Origin: Dickeya fangzhongdai
Lineage (GTDB): Bacteria > Pseudomonadota > Gammaproteobacteria > Enterobacterales > Enterobacteriaceae
Assembly (NCBI RefSeq): GCF_002812485.1
Contig: NZ_CP025003.1
Span: 4,836,001-4,900,000 of the forward strand
Reading direction: 5' to 3'
DNA length: 64,000 nt
Made by a program: the position numbers and the translations under genes. Positions 36,553-45,601 of this stretch are shown piece after piece (the stretch's first letter is position 1; the number at the start of each line of letters is the position of its first letter). The notes under the pieces are model-generated. The model was not told the origin of the DNA and did no database searches. It worked only from the letters and a program-made list of their open reading frames with translations.

Positions 36553-38061
36553 TCAGATCAGCTTCAGCGCCAGCCAGTACAGCACGCCGGAGAGCAACAT
36601 TGATACCGGCAGGGTAAACACCCAGGCCAGCAGAATGCTTTTCACGGTTTTCCCCTGTACACCGCCGCCATCTACAATCATGGTTCCGGCCACCGCGGAC
36701 GAGAGTACGTGAGTCGTGGAGACCGGCATGCCGGTATAGCTGGCGATACCGATGGACATCGCCGCCGTCACCTGCGCCGAAACGCCCTGCGCATAGGTCA
36801 TGCCTTTTCTGCCAATCTTCTCGCCGATGGTCACCGCCACGCGCTTCCAGCCCACCATCGTGCCGAGCGACAGCGCCAGCGCCACCGCAACGATAATCCA
36901 CAGCGGCGCATATTCCACCGTGTACAGCAAATCGCTGCGCAGATTGTTAAGCAGGCGTTTGTCGTCAGACGGGGTTTCCGGCAGCTTGACGACGCGATCC
37001 AGCGTATCGGCGATGCACATCAGCAAGCGGCGAGCGCGGGCGCGGTCATCCGCCGCCAGTTCATCGTAGCTTTTGACGTTATTCAGCAGCACCTGCACGC
37101 GGTCGATGGCGATCATCGCGCGGGAGGTATCACAGTGAAAATCCGGTTTATTGCCGGTGGACGGAATCACGTTTTCCGGCGCCGGAATCACCGGATGCGA
37201 CAGGTCGATCACATGCGTCAGCGCCGCGCTGTGAGACTGGTAGTACGTCTGCAGGTTCACCACCGCGTCGCGGGTGCGGCTGATATCGTAACCGGACGCA
37301 TTCATGTTCAGCATAAATCCGGCCGGCGCCACGCCAATCAGCACCAGCATGATCAGACCGATGCCTTTCTGGCCGTCGTTCGCGCCATGCGAGAAGCTCA
37401 CGCCCACCGCAGACAGGATCAGCGCGGTACGGGTCCAGAACGGCGGTTTGCGCTTACCGTCCTGTTTTTCGCGCTCGGCCGGCGTCAGGTGAACGCGTTG
37501 GCGCTTCTTATTACTGCTCCAGTAACGACGCAGCAGATACACCATCAACCCGGCGATGATCATGCCGACCACAGGCGACACCAGCAGCGACAGGAAGATA
37601 CTGACCATTTTAGGAATATTGAGCGCATCCACCACCGACGTATGGGTCACCAACGCATTGGTCAGACCGATACCGATAATGGAACCGATCAGCGTATGCG
37701 AACTGGAAGCAGGCAGCCCGAAATACCAGGTTCCCAGGTTCCAGATGATCGCCGCCAGCAGCATGGAAAACACCATCGCCAGCCCGTGGGTGGAGCTAAC
37801 GTTCAGCAGCAGATCGGTCGGCAGCAGGTGAACAATGGCGTACGCGACGCTCAGCCCGCCCAGCAATACCCCGAGAAAGTTGAAAACCCCGGCCATGACA
37901 ACCGCCAGTTGGGCACGCATCGCACGGGTATAGATAACAGTGGCTACCGCGTTGGCGGTATCGTGAAAGCCGTTAATGGCTTCGTAGAACAGAACGAATA
38001 GCAGAGCGAGAACCAGCATCAGACCGGTGTGGAAATCAAGCCCGGCAAATAAATGTAGCAT
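36553..38061 (-). CDS. pitA: Low-affinity inorganic phosphate transporter PitA
   Basis: A 502-residue PiT-family symporter. It has the two inverted family signatures: [20 protein letters not shown] in the first half and [20 protein letters not shown] in the second. The large cytoplasmic loop (about residues 255-400) separates the halves, as in E. coli PitA (499 residues). It imports neutral metal-phosphate complexes with protons. The gene sits between uspB and yhiN as in E. coli. Confidence 0.96.
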   Translation of the reverse strand: MLHLFAGLDFHTGLMLVLALLFVLFYEAINGFHDTANAVATVIYTRAMRAQLAVVMAGVFNFLGVLLGGLSVAYAIVHLLPTDLLLNVSSTHGLAMVFSMLLAAIIWNLGTWYFGLPASSSHTLIGSIIGIGLTNALVTHTSVVDALNIPKMVSIFLSLLVSPVVGMIIAGLMVYLLRRYWSSNKKRQRVHLTPAEREKQDGKRKPPFWTRTALILSAVGVSFSHGANDGQKGIGLIMLVLIGVAPAGFMLNMNASGYDISRTRDAVVNLQTYYQSHSAALTHVIDLSHPVIPAPENVIPSTGNKPDFHCDTSRAMIAIDRVQVLLNNVKSYDELAADDRARARRLLMCIADTLDRVVKLPETPSDDKRLLNNLRSDLLYTVEYAPLWIIVAVALALSLGTMVGWKRVAVTIGEKIGRKGMTYAQGVSAQVTAAMSIGIASYTGMPVSTTHVLSSAVAGTMIVDGGGVQGKTVKSILLAWVFTLPVSMLLSGVLYWLALKLI

Positions 38062-38365
38062 AAGTGTTAGGCCATGTAGTGGTCATGAACGCGGCGCATT
38101 ATCGGCGACAAGCGGAAACGGGAAAAGCAAAATATGACATTATTTTGACTTAATTTACGCCATTCTTGCCGGTGACAATGTTTTAGTTAATTAAAATCAA
38201 GGCATTATTGTTTTTACCCCTCCACACACTTTGTTACCGGCAAACGGCGGCAGCGCAGCATGGCGCAAGGAACAAGGCGCACCTGGGCGATGACCGGCGT
38301 CGGGACATCGCCTATAATCGGCCGCCCTGTGGGGCAATGGCATGGCGGAACAACGGGAGAGTAAT
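38062..38365. other. Divergent promoter region of pitA and yhiN
   Basis: 304 bp without a gene. The pitA side (38100-38210) is AT-rich and the yhiN side GC-rich. No operator-like palindrome stood out. Confidence 0.5.
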
Positions 38366-39550
38366 GTGGAACAGTTTGACGTAATCATCATTGGCGCGGG
38401 CGCGGCCGGGCTGTTCTGTGCGGCGCAGGCAGGCCAGAAAGGACTGCGGGCGCTGCTGGTGGACAACGGCAAAAAACCGGGCCGCAAGATTCTGATGTCC
38501 GGCGGCGGACGCTGCAACTTCACCAATATGTACGCCGAGCCGGCAGCCTACCTGTCGAGCAACCCACACTTTTGCAAATCCGCCCTCGCCCGCTACACCC
38601 AATGGGATTTCATCAGCCTGGTAAACCGCCACGGCATCGCGTATCACGAAAAAACCCTCGGCCAACTGTTCTGCGACGATTCCGCGCAGCAGATTGTCGA
38701 TATGCTGATGAAAGAGTGCGAAACCGGTAAGGTGACGCTGCGTCTGCGCAGCGAGGTGCTGTCGGTGGAAAAAACCGATCGGTTCCTGGTGAAGCTCAAC
38801 ACCGGGGTGGTACAGGCGCCGGCGCTGGTGATCGCCAGCGGCGGGCTGTCGATGCCGGGGCTGGGCGCTACGCCGTTCGGTTATCAACTGGCGACGCAGT
38901 TTGGCCTCAACGTATTACCGACCCGCGCCGCGCTGGTGCCGTTTACCCTACATAAGCCGCTGCTGGAACAGTTGCAGACGCTCTCCGGCGTGTCGGTGCC
39001 GGCGGTGGTCACGGCCGAAAACGGCACCACCTTCCGCGAAAATATTCTGTTTACTCACCGCGGCCTGTCCGGCCCGGCGATCCTGCAGCTGTCCAGCTAC
39101 TGGCAGCCGGGAGAATTCGTCACCATCAACCTGTTGCCGAACCTTGATCTGACCGAATGCCTTAACAACGAACGTCTGGCGCATCCGAACCAGAGCCTGA
39201 AAAACACATTGGCTCAGTGGCTGCCGAAGCGGCTGGTGGAATGCCTGCAGGCGCTGGGGCAGTTACCGGACGTCACGCTAAAACAGCTCAACAAGCCACA
39301 GCAGGCCGAGGTGGAAATCACGCTGCAACAATGGCGGGTACAGCCTAACGGCACCGAAGGCTACCGTACGGCGGAAGTGACGCTCGGCGGCGTCGATACC
39401 CGCGAACTGTCGTCAAAAACGATGGAAGCCGGCAAAGTGCCGGGGCTGTACTTCATCGGTGAAGTGGTGGACGTCACCGGCTGGCTCGGCGGTTACAACT
39501 TCCAGTGGGCCTGGAGCTCCGCCTGGGCGTGTGCGCAGGCGCTGGGGTAA
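38366..39550 (+). CDS. yhiN: YhiN-like flavoprotein (HI0933 family)
   Basis: A 394-residue FAD-binding protein. The dinucleotide fold starts at DVIIIGAGAAGLFCAAQAGQ, and PGRKILMSGGGRCNFTN is the family hallmark. The C-terminus carries GLYFIGEVVDVTGWLGGYN, the second FAD contact. It is very similar to E. coli YhiN, a predicted oxidoreductase of unknown substrate. I choose GTG at 38366 because E. coli YhiN starts at the same residue and GGGAGAG precedes it; an ATG eight codons earlier has no ribosome site. Confidence 0.93.
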   Translation: MEQFDVIIIGAGAAGLFCAAQAGQKGLRALLVDNGKKPGRKILMSGGGRCNFTNMYAEPAAYLSSNPHFCKSALARYTQWDFISLVNRHGIAYHEKTLGQLFCDDSAQQIVDMLMKECETGKVTLRLRSEVLSVEKTDRFLVKLNTGVVQAPALVIASGGLSMPGLGATPFGYQLATQFGLNVLPTRAALVPFTLHKPLLEQLQTLSGVSVPAVVTAENGTTFRENILFTHRGLSGPAILQLSSYWQPGEFVTINLLPNLDLTECLNNERLAHPNQSLKNTLAQWLPKRLVECLQALGQLPDVTLKQLNKPQQAEVEITLQQWRVQPNGTEGYRTAEVTLGGVDTRELSSKTMEAGKVPGLYFIGEVVDVTGWLGGYNFQWAWSSAWACAQALG

Positions 39551-39620
39551 CGATGGACTCCAGCATAGCAACCGGTTCCTTTCATCCGTTAATCCTCCCA
39601 TTGTTACTTTTCTCAAAAAC

Positions 39621-39652
39621 AACAAAGCCGCCCGAAGGCGGCCATTGTTGCG
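39621..39652 (-). terminator. Terminator of DUF1471 copy 1
   Basis: On the minus strand, AACAATGGCCGCC-TTCG-GGCGGCTTTGTTGTTTT: a strong stem closed by TTCG and followed by T-rich sequence. The same hairpin follows copies 2 and 3. Confidence 0.85.
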
Positions 39653-39674
39653 CATGATAACGGTAAACCGGTTA

Positions 39675-39926
39675 TCAGTTGTACAGTTCAGCCACGCCGC
39701 GCATCTGGTTTTCACCGGAGGTGGCGGAGATGATGCGGAACGATTTGGCACCGGCTGCGTTCGCTTTTTCAGACAGGCTGGCTTGCAGACCGTCCAGCGT
39801 AGCAGCAGTGGCGCTGACAGAGCCAACAGACAGGCTGGCGGACTGCTGTACTTCAGTTGCTGCAAAAGTGCCGAAAGAAACGGTAGCCAGGGCGATAACT
39901 GCAACAATATTTTTGATAGCTTTCAT
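39675..39926 (-). CDS. Small exported DUF1471 protein, copy 1
   Basis: An 83-residue protein starting MKAIKNIVAVIALATVSFGT with a signal peptide cleaved after FA-A. The single DUF1471 domain ends QMRGVAELYN. It differs from copies 2 and 3 by lacking an insertion rich in Thr and Ser just after the signal peptide. ATG 39926 has AAGGA upstream. Role unknown; family members affect surface properties and stress. It is separated from yhiN by the terminator. Confidence 0.88.
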   Translation of the reverse strand: MKAIKNIVAVIALATVSFGTFAATEVQQSASLSVGSVSATAATLDGLQASLSEKANAAGAKSFRIISATSGENQMRGVAELYN

Positions 39927-40123
39927 GGTCAATATCCTTCACGTTGAATTTGGTTGGTTTCTTTAGTGAAAGCGTCTTCGCTTTCGATGGAAGTGATAAT
40001 AGACCTGTTGCTGCGACGTTAAAATCGGGTTTATTTGCAGATATCTTTCAAAAAAAATGAATAAAAAATAACCATGAATTGCCTGTCACCCGCAGACCCC
40101 GCCGCGGGTGACAGACGCGCCGG

Positions 40124-40987
40124 TTATTGCAACTCGACCCACAACGGGTGGTGATCGGAGCCCTGATTCTCGGTATCCGCCCAGCAACGGCGTACCGTCA
40201 GCCCCAGCGATGGCGTCAACAGGCAGTGATCGATACGGCCGCCGACATTCGGATGGGTAGAACCGCTATTCTCCGGCAGACCGGCGGCGACCCAGGCATC
40301 CATCAACCCGCGGTGCCGAACCAACCGGCCGTGATGCGGCGACACCGGCCCAATCAGACGGCTGTACTCCTCGCTGTCCGGCAGGCAGTTCAAGTCCCCC
40401 ATTAGGATCATCTCCAGCGGCATCACCGGCATCCGACCTTCGGTCCAGCCCGCGGCCGGATCAGGATGACCGCCGCACCAGGCGCCGCCTTCATCCGGGG
40501 CGCGGGCGAAAAGCGCCAGCATCGCCTCCACCTGCGGCAACCGGGTATCGGCGCACAGGTGACTAAGGTGGGTGTTATAGACGCGGATCGCCCCGGCGCC
40601 GGTGTCGATCACCGTTTCCAGCACGCCTTGCTGAATTGAGTGCTGGGTCAGGGTACCGAACTTCGGCAGCGGAAAGTTACGGCTGGAGAGAATCGGCCAG
40701 CGGGACAGCGTCAGGGTGCCGAACTGACGACGACGATTGACGACCCGGCCGTCCGCCGCCACGGTGCTGGCATCCATGTCCAGATTGGCGCCGTAGACCC
40801 AGTGGTATTCACCCAGCAGCGCCGCCAGCTCCGCCGGTTGATCCATCATGCCGGAGCGCTGCCAGAAGCGTTCCACTTCCTGCATACAGATGATATCCGC
40901 ACCGCGTACTTCATCGGCGATGCGAGCCAAATCGTAGCGGCCATCGCGGCCAAGACCGTATTGAATGTTGTAGCTGACAATGTGCAT
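40124..40987 (-). CDS. Endonuclease/exonuclease/phosphatase-family protein
   Basis: A 287-residue EEP-fold enzyme. Motifs in order: HIVSYNIQYG (Asn), MQEVERF (Glu), VYNTHLSHL, MGDLNCLPD (Asp/Asn), RIDHCLL (Asp-His) and SDHHPLWVELQ (catalytic His). All metal and nucleophile positions of the family are kept, so it should hydrolyse a phosphodiester or phosphomonoester. No signal peptide is visible, so it acts in the cytoplasm. The frame extends 86 codons further, but that is a shadow of the ATPase gene; ATG 40987 starts the domain. It lies 25 bp after the ABC ATPase gene in the same operon, suggesting the imported solute carries a phosphate. Confidence 0.88.
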   Translation of the reverse strand: MHIVSYNIQYGLGRDGRYDLARIADEVRGADIICMQEVERFWQRSGMMDQPAELAALLGEYHWVYGANLDMDASTVAADGRVVNRRRQFGTLTLSRWPILSSRNFPLPKFGTLTQHSIQQGVLETVIDTGAGAIRVYNTHLSHLCADTRLPQVEAMLALFARAPDEGGAWCGGHPDPAAGWTEGRMPVMPLEMILMGDLNCLPDSEEYSRLIGPVSPHHGRLVRHRGLMDAWVAAGLPENSGSTHPNVGGRIDHCLLTPSLGLTVRRCWADTENQGSDHHPLWVELQ

Positions 40988-41012
40988 AAGGCAACCTGTT
41001 GGTAAGTGGACG

Positions 41013-42116
41013 TTAACCTGCCGTCCGGCAGGCGAAAACCGTATTGGCAGGCAGCACGACGCCGGCATCGGGCAGGCGGTTGCCGTCGGCGTCAAACAAC
41101 AACAAGGCATCAACCGACAGCGACACCCCGACTGACATCCCCGCGTCGTACTGCGCCATCGAACCGGCCGCCAGCGCCTGCAACGGGCCGAGCGGCGTGT
41201 GCAGGCGGTACAGAATCTCCCGCCCCATCGGCTCGACGTGTTCAATGCGCCCGGACAGCGGGCCGGCGCTCGGCGGCGTCAGGGCGACGTCTTCCGGCCG
41301 GATGCCGAGCGTCAGCGCGCCGTGATACGTCGATGACAACCCCCAGCGTGTTTCACCCACCGTCAATTGATAGCCGCTGGCCTGTCCCGGCAGCAGGCAG
41401 ATAGGCGGCGAGCCGATAAAGCCGGCGACAAAGGTATTGGCGGGCTGACGATAGAGCTGTTGCGGGGTGCCTATCTGCTCCACCCGCCCCTGATTCATAC
41501 AGATAATGCGGCTGGCAAGCGTCATGGCTTCCAGCTGATCGTGCGTCACCATCAGCGTGGTGGCGCGCGAGCGGGCGTGAATCGCTTTTAGCTCGGTGCG
41601 CATCGTCATGCGCAAGGTGGCGTCGAGGTTGGACAGCGGCTCGTCCAGCAGCAACAGCGACGGCCGCTTAACCAACGCCCGCGCCAGCGCCACCCGCTGC
41701 TGCTGGCCGCCGGACAGCGCCGCCGGTTTGCGATCCAGCAATTCCGTCACCTGCACCAGCGCCGCCGCGTCCCGTATCCGCTGGTCGCGCTCGTCGCGTT
41801 CAGCAGGCTTGAAACGCAGCGGAAACGCGATGTTGTCGTACACATTCAGGTGCGGGTACAGCGCGTAAGACTGGAACACCACGCCAACGTTGCGATCGCG
41901 CGCATCCACGCCGTTCACCCGCTGGCCGTCGAACAAAATATGCCCTTGCGTCGGCGCATACAGCCCGGCCAGCAAAAACAGCGTGGTGGATTTGCCGCAG
42001 CCGGACGGCCCGAGGATCGCCACAAATTCGCCGTCAGCCAGCGTCAGGTTAACCGGGTGCAGCACCGGTGTATCGCCCCAGGCTTTGGTGACGCCATCAA
42101 GCACAATTTCCGCCAT
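41013..42116 (-). CDS. Carbohydrate-type ABC transporter ATPase (MalK/UgpC-like)
   Basis: A 367-residue ATPase starting [15 protein letters not shown]. Walker A is [10 protein letters not shown], the signature is [15 protein letters not shown] and Walker B is [14 protein letters not shown]-terminal OB-fold (TOBE) domain follows from about residue 240 ([10 protein letters not shown]), as in MalK/UgpC. It energises import by the two permeases encoded just upstream. It is four bases after the MalG-type gene. Confidence 0.93.
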   Translation of the reverse strand: MAEIVLDGVTKAWGDTPVLHPVNLTLADGEFVAILGPSGCGKSTTLFLLAGLYAPTQGHILFDGQRVNGVDARDRNVGVVFQSYALYPHLNVYDNIAFPLRFKPAERDERDQRIRDAAALVQVTELLDRKPAALSGGQQQRVALARALVKRPSLLLLDEPLSNLDATLRMTMRTELKAIHARSRATTLMVTHDQLEAMTLASRIICMNQGRVEQIGTPQQLYRQPANTFVAGFIGSPPICLLPGQASGYQLTVGETRWGLSSTYHGALTLGIRPEDVALTPPSAGPLSGRIEHVEPMGREILYRLHTPLGPLQALAAGSMAQYDAGMSVGVSLSVDALLLFDADGNRLPDAGVVLPANTVFACRTAG

Positions 42117-42120
42117 AATC

Positions 42121-43167
42121 TTAGCCTTTGATTCCACCGACGCTCATTTGCGTCAGGTATTTTTGGGTTAACAGGTACAGCGCCAGCACCGGAAGGATGT
42201 AGATGACGCCCACGGCGGCAATCAGCCCGGAATCCGCGCCCATGCTGTCTTGCGATGCCCAGAACAGGTACAGGCTCATGGTCATCCTGCCGCTGTCGAT
42301 CAGCAGGGTGCGCACAAAAATGTACTCCTCCCAGCCGCGCAGAAAGGCGAAGGTAGCGATGGCGATCATGCCGCCGGTCACCTGCGGCAGCACCACCAGT
42401 CGGAATGCCTGAAAGCGGCTGGCGCCGTCGGTAATGGCGCTCATTTCGATATCCCACGACACGCCGTCGAAAAAATTCTTCATCACGAAGATGGCGAACG
42501 GCAGCTCAAGCGCGCACATCACCAGCATCACGCCCCACAGGCTGTTGAGCAGCCCCATCCAGTAGAGCTGGATAAAGATCGCCACCGTCAGCGCCATCAC
42601 CGGAAAGGCGTGCAACAGCAGCAGGACCTTTAGCACCCCTTCACGCCGTCGGAAACCGAGCCGGGACAGGGCATAGGCGGCAGGCACCGCCAGCAGCGTC
42701 ACCAGCAGCGTGTGGCCGGCGGCGAACAGCAGCGAGTTGCCAAGCGCGGTCCAGACAGACGGCAACGTACCGCTCTGCATACCGGTAGCCTGCACGTCCG
42801 GGTTCCACAGAAAACGGTAGTTGTGCCATGTGAGTTGCGGAGCGACCCACAGGCCGAACACCAGCAGCGCCGCCAGCCCGACCAACCACCGCAAACGTCG
42901 GACGCGCTGTTCGGTGCGCGCCCGCCAGGCGACGGCGAGCAGCAATCCGTACGCCAGCGCCGCGATCGTCAGCAACCGCCACAGCACCTGATACTCGCTG
43001 CCGCCATCCCGATGGGTAAACGAGATCGCCAGCAGCCACAGATAGGGCGTCACAATCGGTATCGATACCAGCGTCAGAAACAGCACCACGCTCGCCAGAA
43101 AACCCACCCGATTCCAGCGCGAGCGCGCCGCCTGACGCGCCCAGTCGACAGCGGTCATCGTCGTCAT
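42121..43167 (-). CDS. ABC sugar-type permease, MalG class
   Basis: A 348-residue permease. The EAA loop MSAITDGASRFQAFRLVVLP is close to the C-terminus, as in MalG/UgpE. It is longer than most MalG-type proteins because of an extra hydrophobic stretch near residues 55-105 (LLTIAALAYGLLLAVAWRAR, then LVGLAALLVFGLWVAPQL), giving about eight helices. The start codon overlaps the stop of the upstream permease (ATGA), so the two are translationally coupled. The frame runs far upstream only as a shadow. Confidence 0.9.
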   Translation of the reverse strand: MTTMTAVDWARQAARSRWNRVGFLASVVLFLTLVSIPIVTPYLWLLAISFTHRDGGSEYQVLWRLLTIAALAYGLLLAVAWRARTEQRVRRLRWLVGLAALLVFGLWVAPQLTWHNYRFLWNPDVQATGMQSGTLPSVWTALGNSLLFAAGHTLLVTLLAVPAAYALSRLGFRRREGVLKVLLLLHAFPVMALTVAIFIQLYWMGLLNSLWGVMLVMCALELPFAIFVMKNFFDGVSWDIEMSAITDGASRFQAFRLVVLPQVTGGMIAIATFAFLRGWEEYIFVRTLLIDSGRMTMSLYLFWASQDSMGADSGLIAAVGVIYILPVLALYLLTQKYLTQMSVGGIKG

Positions 43168-44081
43168 CGCATCACCTCGATACGCGGCGGGGTAAACTGC
43201 GCGCGCATATTCATCATCCGCCACTGCAACAGCGTCAGCAGCACGCCGAACACCATCAACCCCAGCGCCAGCATAGCGCCGTAGCCATAAGCGCCGGACT
43301 CGAAGGCGCGCCGGTAAATGTAGAGCGCGTAGGTGGTGGTGTCGTACACCGGGCCGCCGCCGGTAATCAGCAGGATGTACTCGTAGGTCACCAGCAGCGA
43401 CAGCGCCTGATACAACGCGATGAAACACACCGGGCTTTTCAGCGCCGGCAGCACCACATGACGAATCACCGACCACTCCCCGGCGCCGTCTACCCGCGCG
43501 GCATGCCACAGATGAGCCGGAATGGCGCGAATCGTGGAGGCGAGAATCACCATCGCAAAAGAAGCGCCCACCAGGCCGTTCGCCACCACAATCAGTATCA
43601 TTGGATGGTCGTTGCGCAGATTGAGCGGCGGCAGCCCGAATACGCCGACCACCACCTGATTGCTCAGGCTGTGGGGCGATGGGTCTGCCGCCCAGATCCA
43701 CAACAGCGCGTACAGCACCGACGGCGAAATCCGCGGCAAAAACCAGATGCCGCGAAACAGCGCGCCCAGTGCCGGCGGCACGGCGGTGGTGGCAATCGCC
43801 AGCACGATGCCCAACCCCAGGTTGAACAGCAGCAGCGTACTGGCGACATACACCAGCGTGGTCAGCAGGATGGCGGGCAGACGTTTGTCCGCCACCAGCA
43901 ACCGCATCAGGTTGTCGGCGCCAAAGGCGCTTATCTGCAAATTGCTGCCCATGTCGCTAAAGGCAATCACCAGATTGAGCAGCATCGGCGCGACAAAAAA
44001 CACCGCCAGCACCGAGATGGCGGGAGCCAGCCAGCGCGCGGGATGCACGCCGGTCGGGCGATTCGGGAACGTTACAGGCAT
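43164..44081 (-). CDS. ABC sugar-type permease, MalF/UgpA class
   Basis: A 305-residue permease with six helices. It starts with the basic N-terminus PNRPTGVHPARWLAP, and the EAA loop HAARVDGAGEWSVIRHVVLP is followed by the last two helices. It forms the channel with the MalG-type partner downstream. It lies 49 bp after the binding protein gene. Confidence 0.9.
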   Translation of the reverse strand: MPVTFPNRPTGVHPARWLAPAISVLAVFFVAPMLLNLVIAFSDMGSNLQISAFGADNLMRLLVADKRLPAILLTTLVYVASTLLLFNLGLGIVLAIATTAVPPALGALFRGIWFLPRISPSVLYALLWIWAADPSPHSLSNQVVVGVFGLPPLNLRNDHPMILIVVANGLVGASFAMVILASTIRAIPAHLWHAARVDGAGEWSVIRHVVLPALKSPVCFIALYQALSLLVTYEYILLITGGGPVYDTTTYALYIYRRAFESGAYGYGAMLALGLMVFGVLLTLLQWRMMNMRAQFTPPRIEVMR

Positions 44082-44130
44082 ACGCCACCTCGCTCGTCAG
44101 AGCCGGAGACACGCGCGCTCCGGCCGTGTC

Positions 44131-45510
44131 TCAATGCAGGCTATCCACGATTTCCACGTCCTTGCCCAACTGGGTTTCCAGCTCGTCGGCGATAAAGTCC
44201 ACCGCCTGCGCCGGAGTCATGCGTTTGGTTTCTACCGCCTGCAAGCCTTTGAACAGCACCCGGTTATAGTCGCCAAAGCGGGCGTGATTCGGCACAAAAG
44301 TAATGTTTTTCATCATTTTGCCGGCGTCGCTCAACGCCCAGTTGTCGGTGTACTGCGGCATCGCAGTCTGGGCATGGCTGATGGCGGTGTGATAGGAACT
44401 GACGGCGTGGCGGTTGTTGTAGTACGGCAGGCTGGCGATAGCCACCAGTTGCGCCGCCAGATCCTTGTACTGACTCTTGTTGCTGACCACGTAGGCGATG
44501 GGATGCGACAGGTTGGCGGGCTTGCCGCCCTTCACCGCCGCCGGCGCCGCTATCCAGCCGATTTTATGGGTGTAACCCGCTTTATCGGCGGGCCACGCCG
44601 GGCCAAAGTTATCGTTCACCTGCCAGGCCATCGCCCAAATGCCCTGATGGAACAGGAAGGCTTTTTCCTGCTTGAACGCGGTCTGGATGGTGTCCCAGCT
44701 CATGGCGGTGTTATCGGTCGGCGTCACGCCGGCCGCCACATTGCGGGCGTACCAGCTCAGCGCGGTTTCAACCTCTTTCTTCGCAAACAGCAGCTTGCCG
44801 GTTTTCTCATCCATGAATTTCGCGCCGCAGGCGGCGAACACCATCAGATAATCGATGCCGACATTCGGGCGATGCAGCATGCCGATCGGCGCGGCGCCAC
44901 GGTCTACCACCTCTTTCGCCAGCGCCGTCAGGTCATCCATCGTGAACTCGCCGCTGTCCACGCGGGCGGGCAAGCTATCGATAAAGGCGTCGTCCTTGCC
45001 AATCTTGCGCAGCATGTCCTTGTTATAGAAAAACATGCGGATCTCGGCATCCTGCGGCACGCCGTACACCTTGCCCTGATACTTCATCGCTTCCCACAGC
45101 ACCGGCAGCATATCGGCGTACACCCACGGATTCGCCTTGATCTGCCCGTCCATCGGCATGGCGTAACCGTTGCGGGCAAATTCGCCGATCCACTCGTGCG
45201 GCAGCAGCACAATGTCCGGCCCCTGATTAACGCCGAAGGCTTTCAGCGTATCCAGCGCCAGATCGTCCCAGCCCTGCACCGCGCTGGCATGGGTATCGAT
45301 AACGATTTTGCGATCCACCCCCGCCGCGGCGAATTGCTGGTTGAGCACCCCGGCCGCCTCCTCGATGTTGACGGTGCGCATCGGCGCATTGCGGTCATTC
45401 AGAGTCCAGAGCTTGAGTTTGATGACATCCGCCACCGCCGCGTGGGCTATCAGCCCGCTCGCCAGTAACGCCGACAGGGATAACGAAGCAAGTTTACGCA
45501 CGGGCACCAT
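44131..45510 (-). CDS. Extracellular solute-binding protein, family 1
   Basis: A 459-residue periplasmic binding protein. The signal peptide MVPVRKLASLSLSALLASGL ends near VAD. A family 1 body follows: KLKLWTLNDRNAPM, GPDIVLLPHEWIGEFARNG, GKVYGVPQDAEIRMFFYNKD and KAFLFHQGIWAMAWQV. It would deliver its ligand to the MalF/MalG-type permeases. It is the first gene of the operon SBP-MalF-MalG-ATPase-EEP, facing a ROK regulator across a short AT-rich promoter with a clear palindrome. Substrate unknown; a phosphorylated glycerol or sugar would fit the EEP enzyme. Confidence 0.9.
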   Translation of the reverse strand: MVPVRKLASLSLSALLASGLIAHAAVADVIKLKLWTLNDRNAPMRTVNIEEAAGVLNQQFAAAGVDRKIVIDTHASAVQGWDDLALDTLKAFGVNQGPDIVLLPHEWIGEFARNGYAMPMDGQIKANPWVYADMLPVLWEAMKYQGKVYGVPQDAEIRMFFYNKDMLRKIGKDDAFIDSLPARVDSGEFTMDDLTALAKEVVDRGAAPIGMLHRPNVGIDYLMVFAACGAKFMDEKTGKLLFAKKEVETALSWYARNVAAGVTPTDNTAMSWDTIQTAFKQEKAFLFHQGIWAMAWQVNDNFGPAWPADKAGYTHKIGWIAAPAAVKGGKPANLSHPIAYVVSNKSQYKDLAAQLVAIASLPYYNNRHAVSSYHTAISHAQTAMPQYTDNWALSDAGKMMKNITFVPNHARFGDYNRVLFKGLQAVETKRMTPAQAVDFIADELETQLGKDVEIVDSLH

Positions 45511-45532
45511 CCTGTTATTGAGGTTGACGAAT

Positions 45533-45551
45533 TAATTAAGTAACTTAATTA
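45533..45551. promoter_or_regulatory. AT-rich palindromic operator between the SBP gene and the ROK regulator
   Basis: TAATTAAGT and ACTTAATTA (45533-45541, 45543-45551) are perfect arms around a central A. AT-rich palindromes of this kind are typical of ROK/NagC/Mlc-type sites. The site is in the 91-bp gap between the divergent genes and could control both. Confidence 0.7.
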
Positions 45552-45601
45552 TATTGCAGACGTGTGAAGGAAACCGGACAGAACCGGGACAACGGATACC
45601 C

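Larger units (their letters stand above)
39618..40046. repeat. Direct repeat, copy 1 (DUF1471 gene with leader and terminator)
   Basis: About 430 bp sharing the terminator, gene and leader with copies at 46706-47156 and 60321-60771, all in the same orientation. This copy is the most different: it lacks nine codons after the signal peptide and has many silent changes, but the 5' leader and the terminator are clearly shared. Confidence 0.85.
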
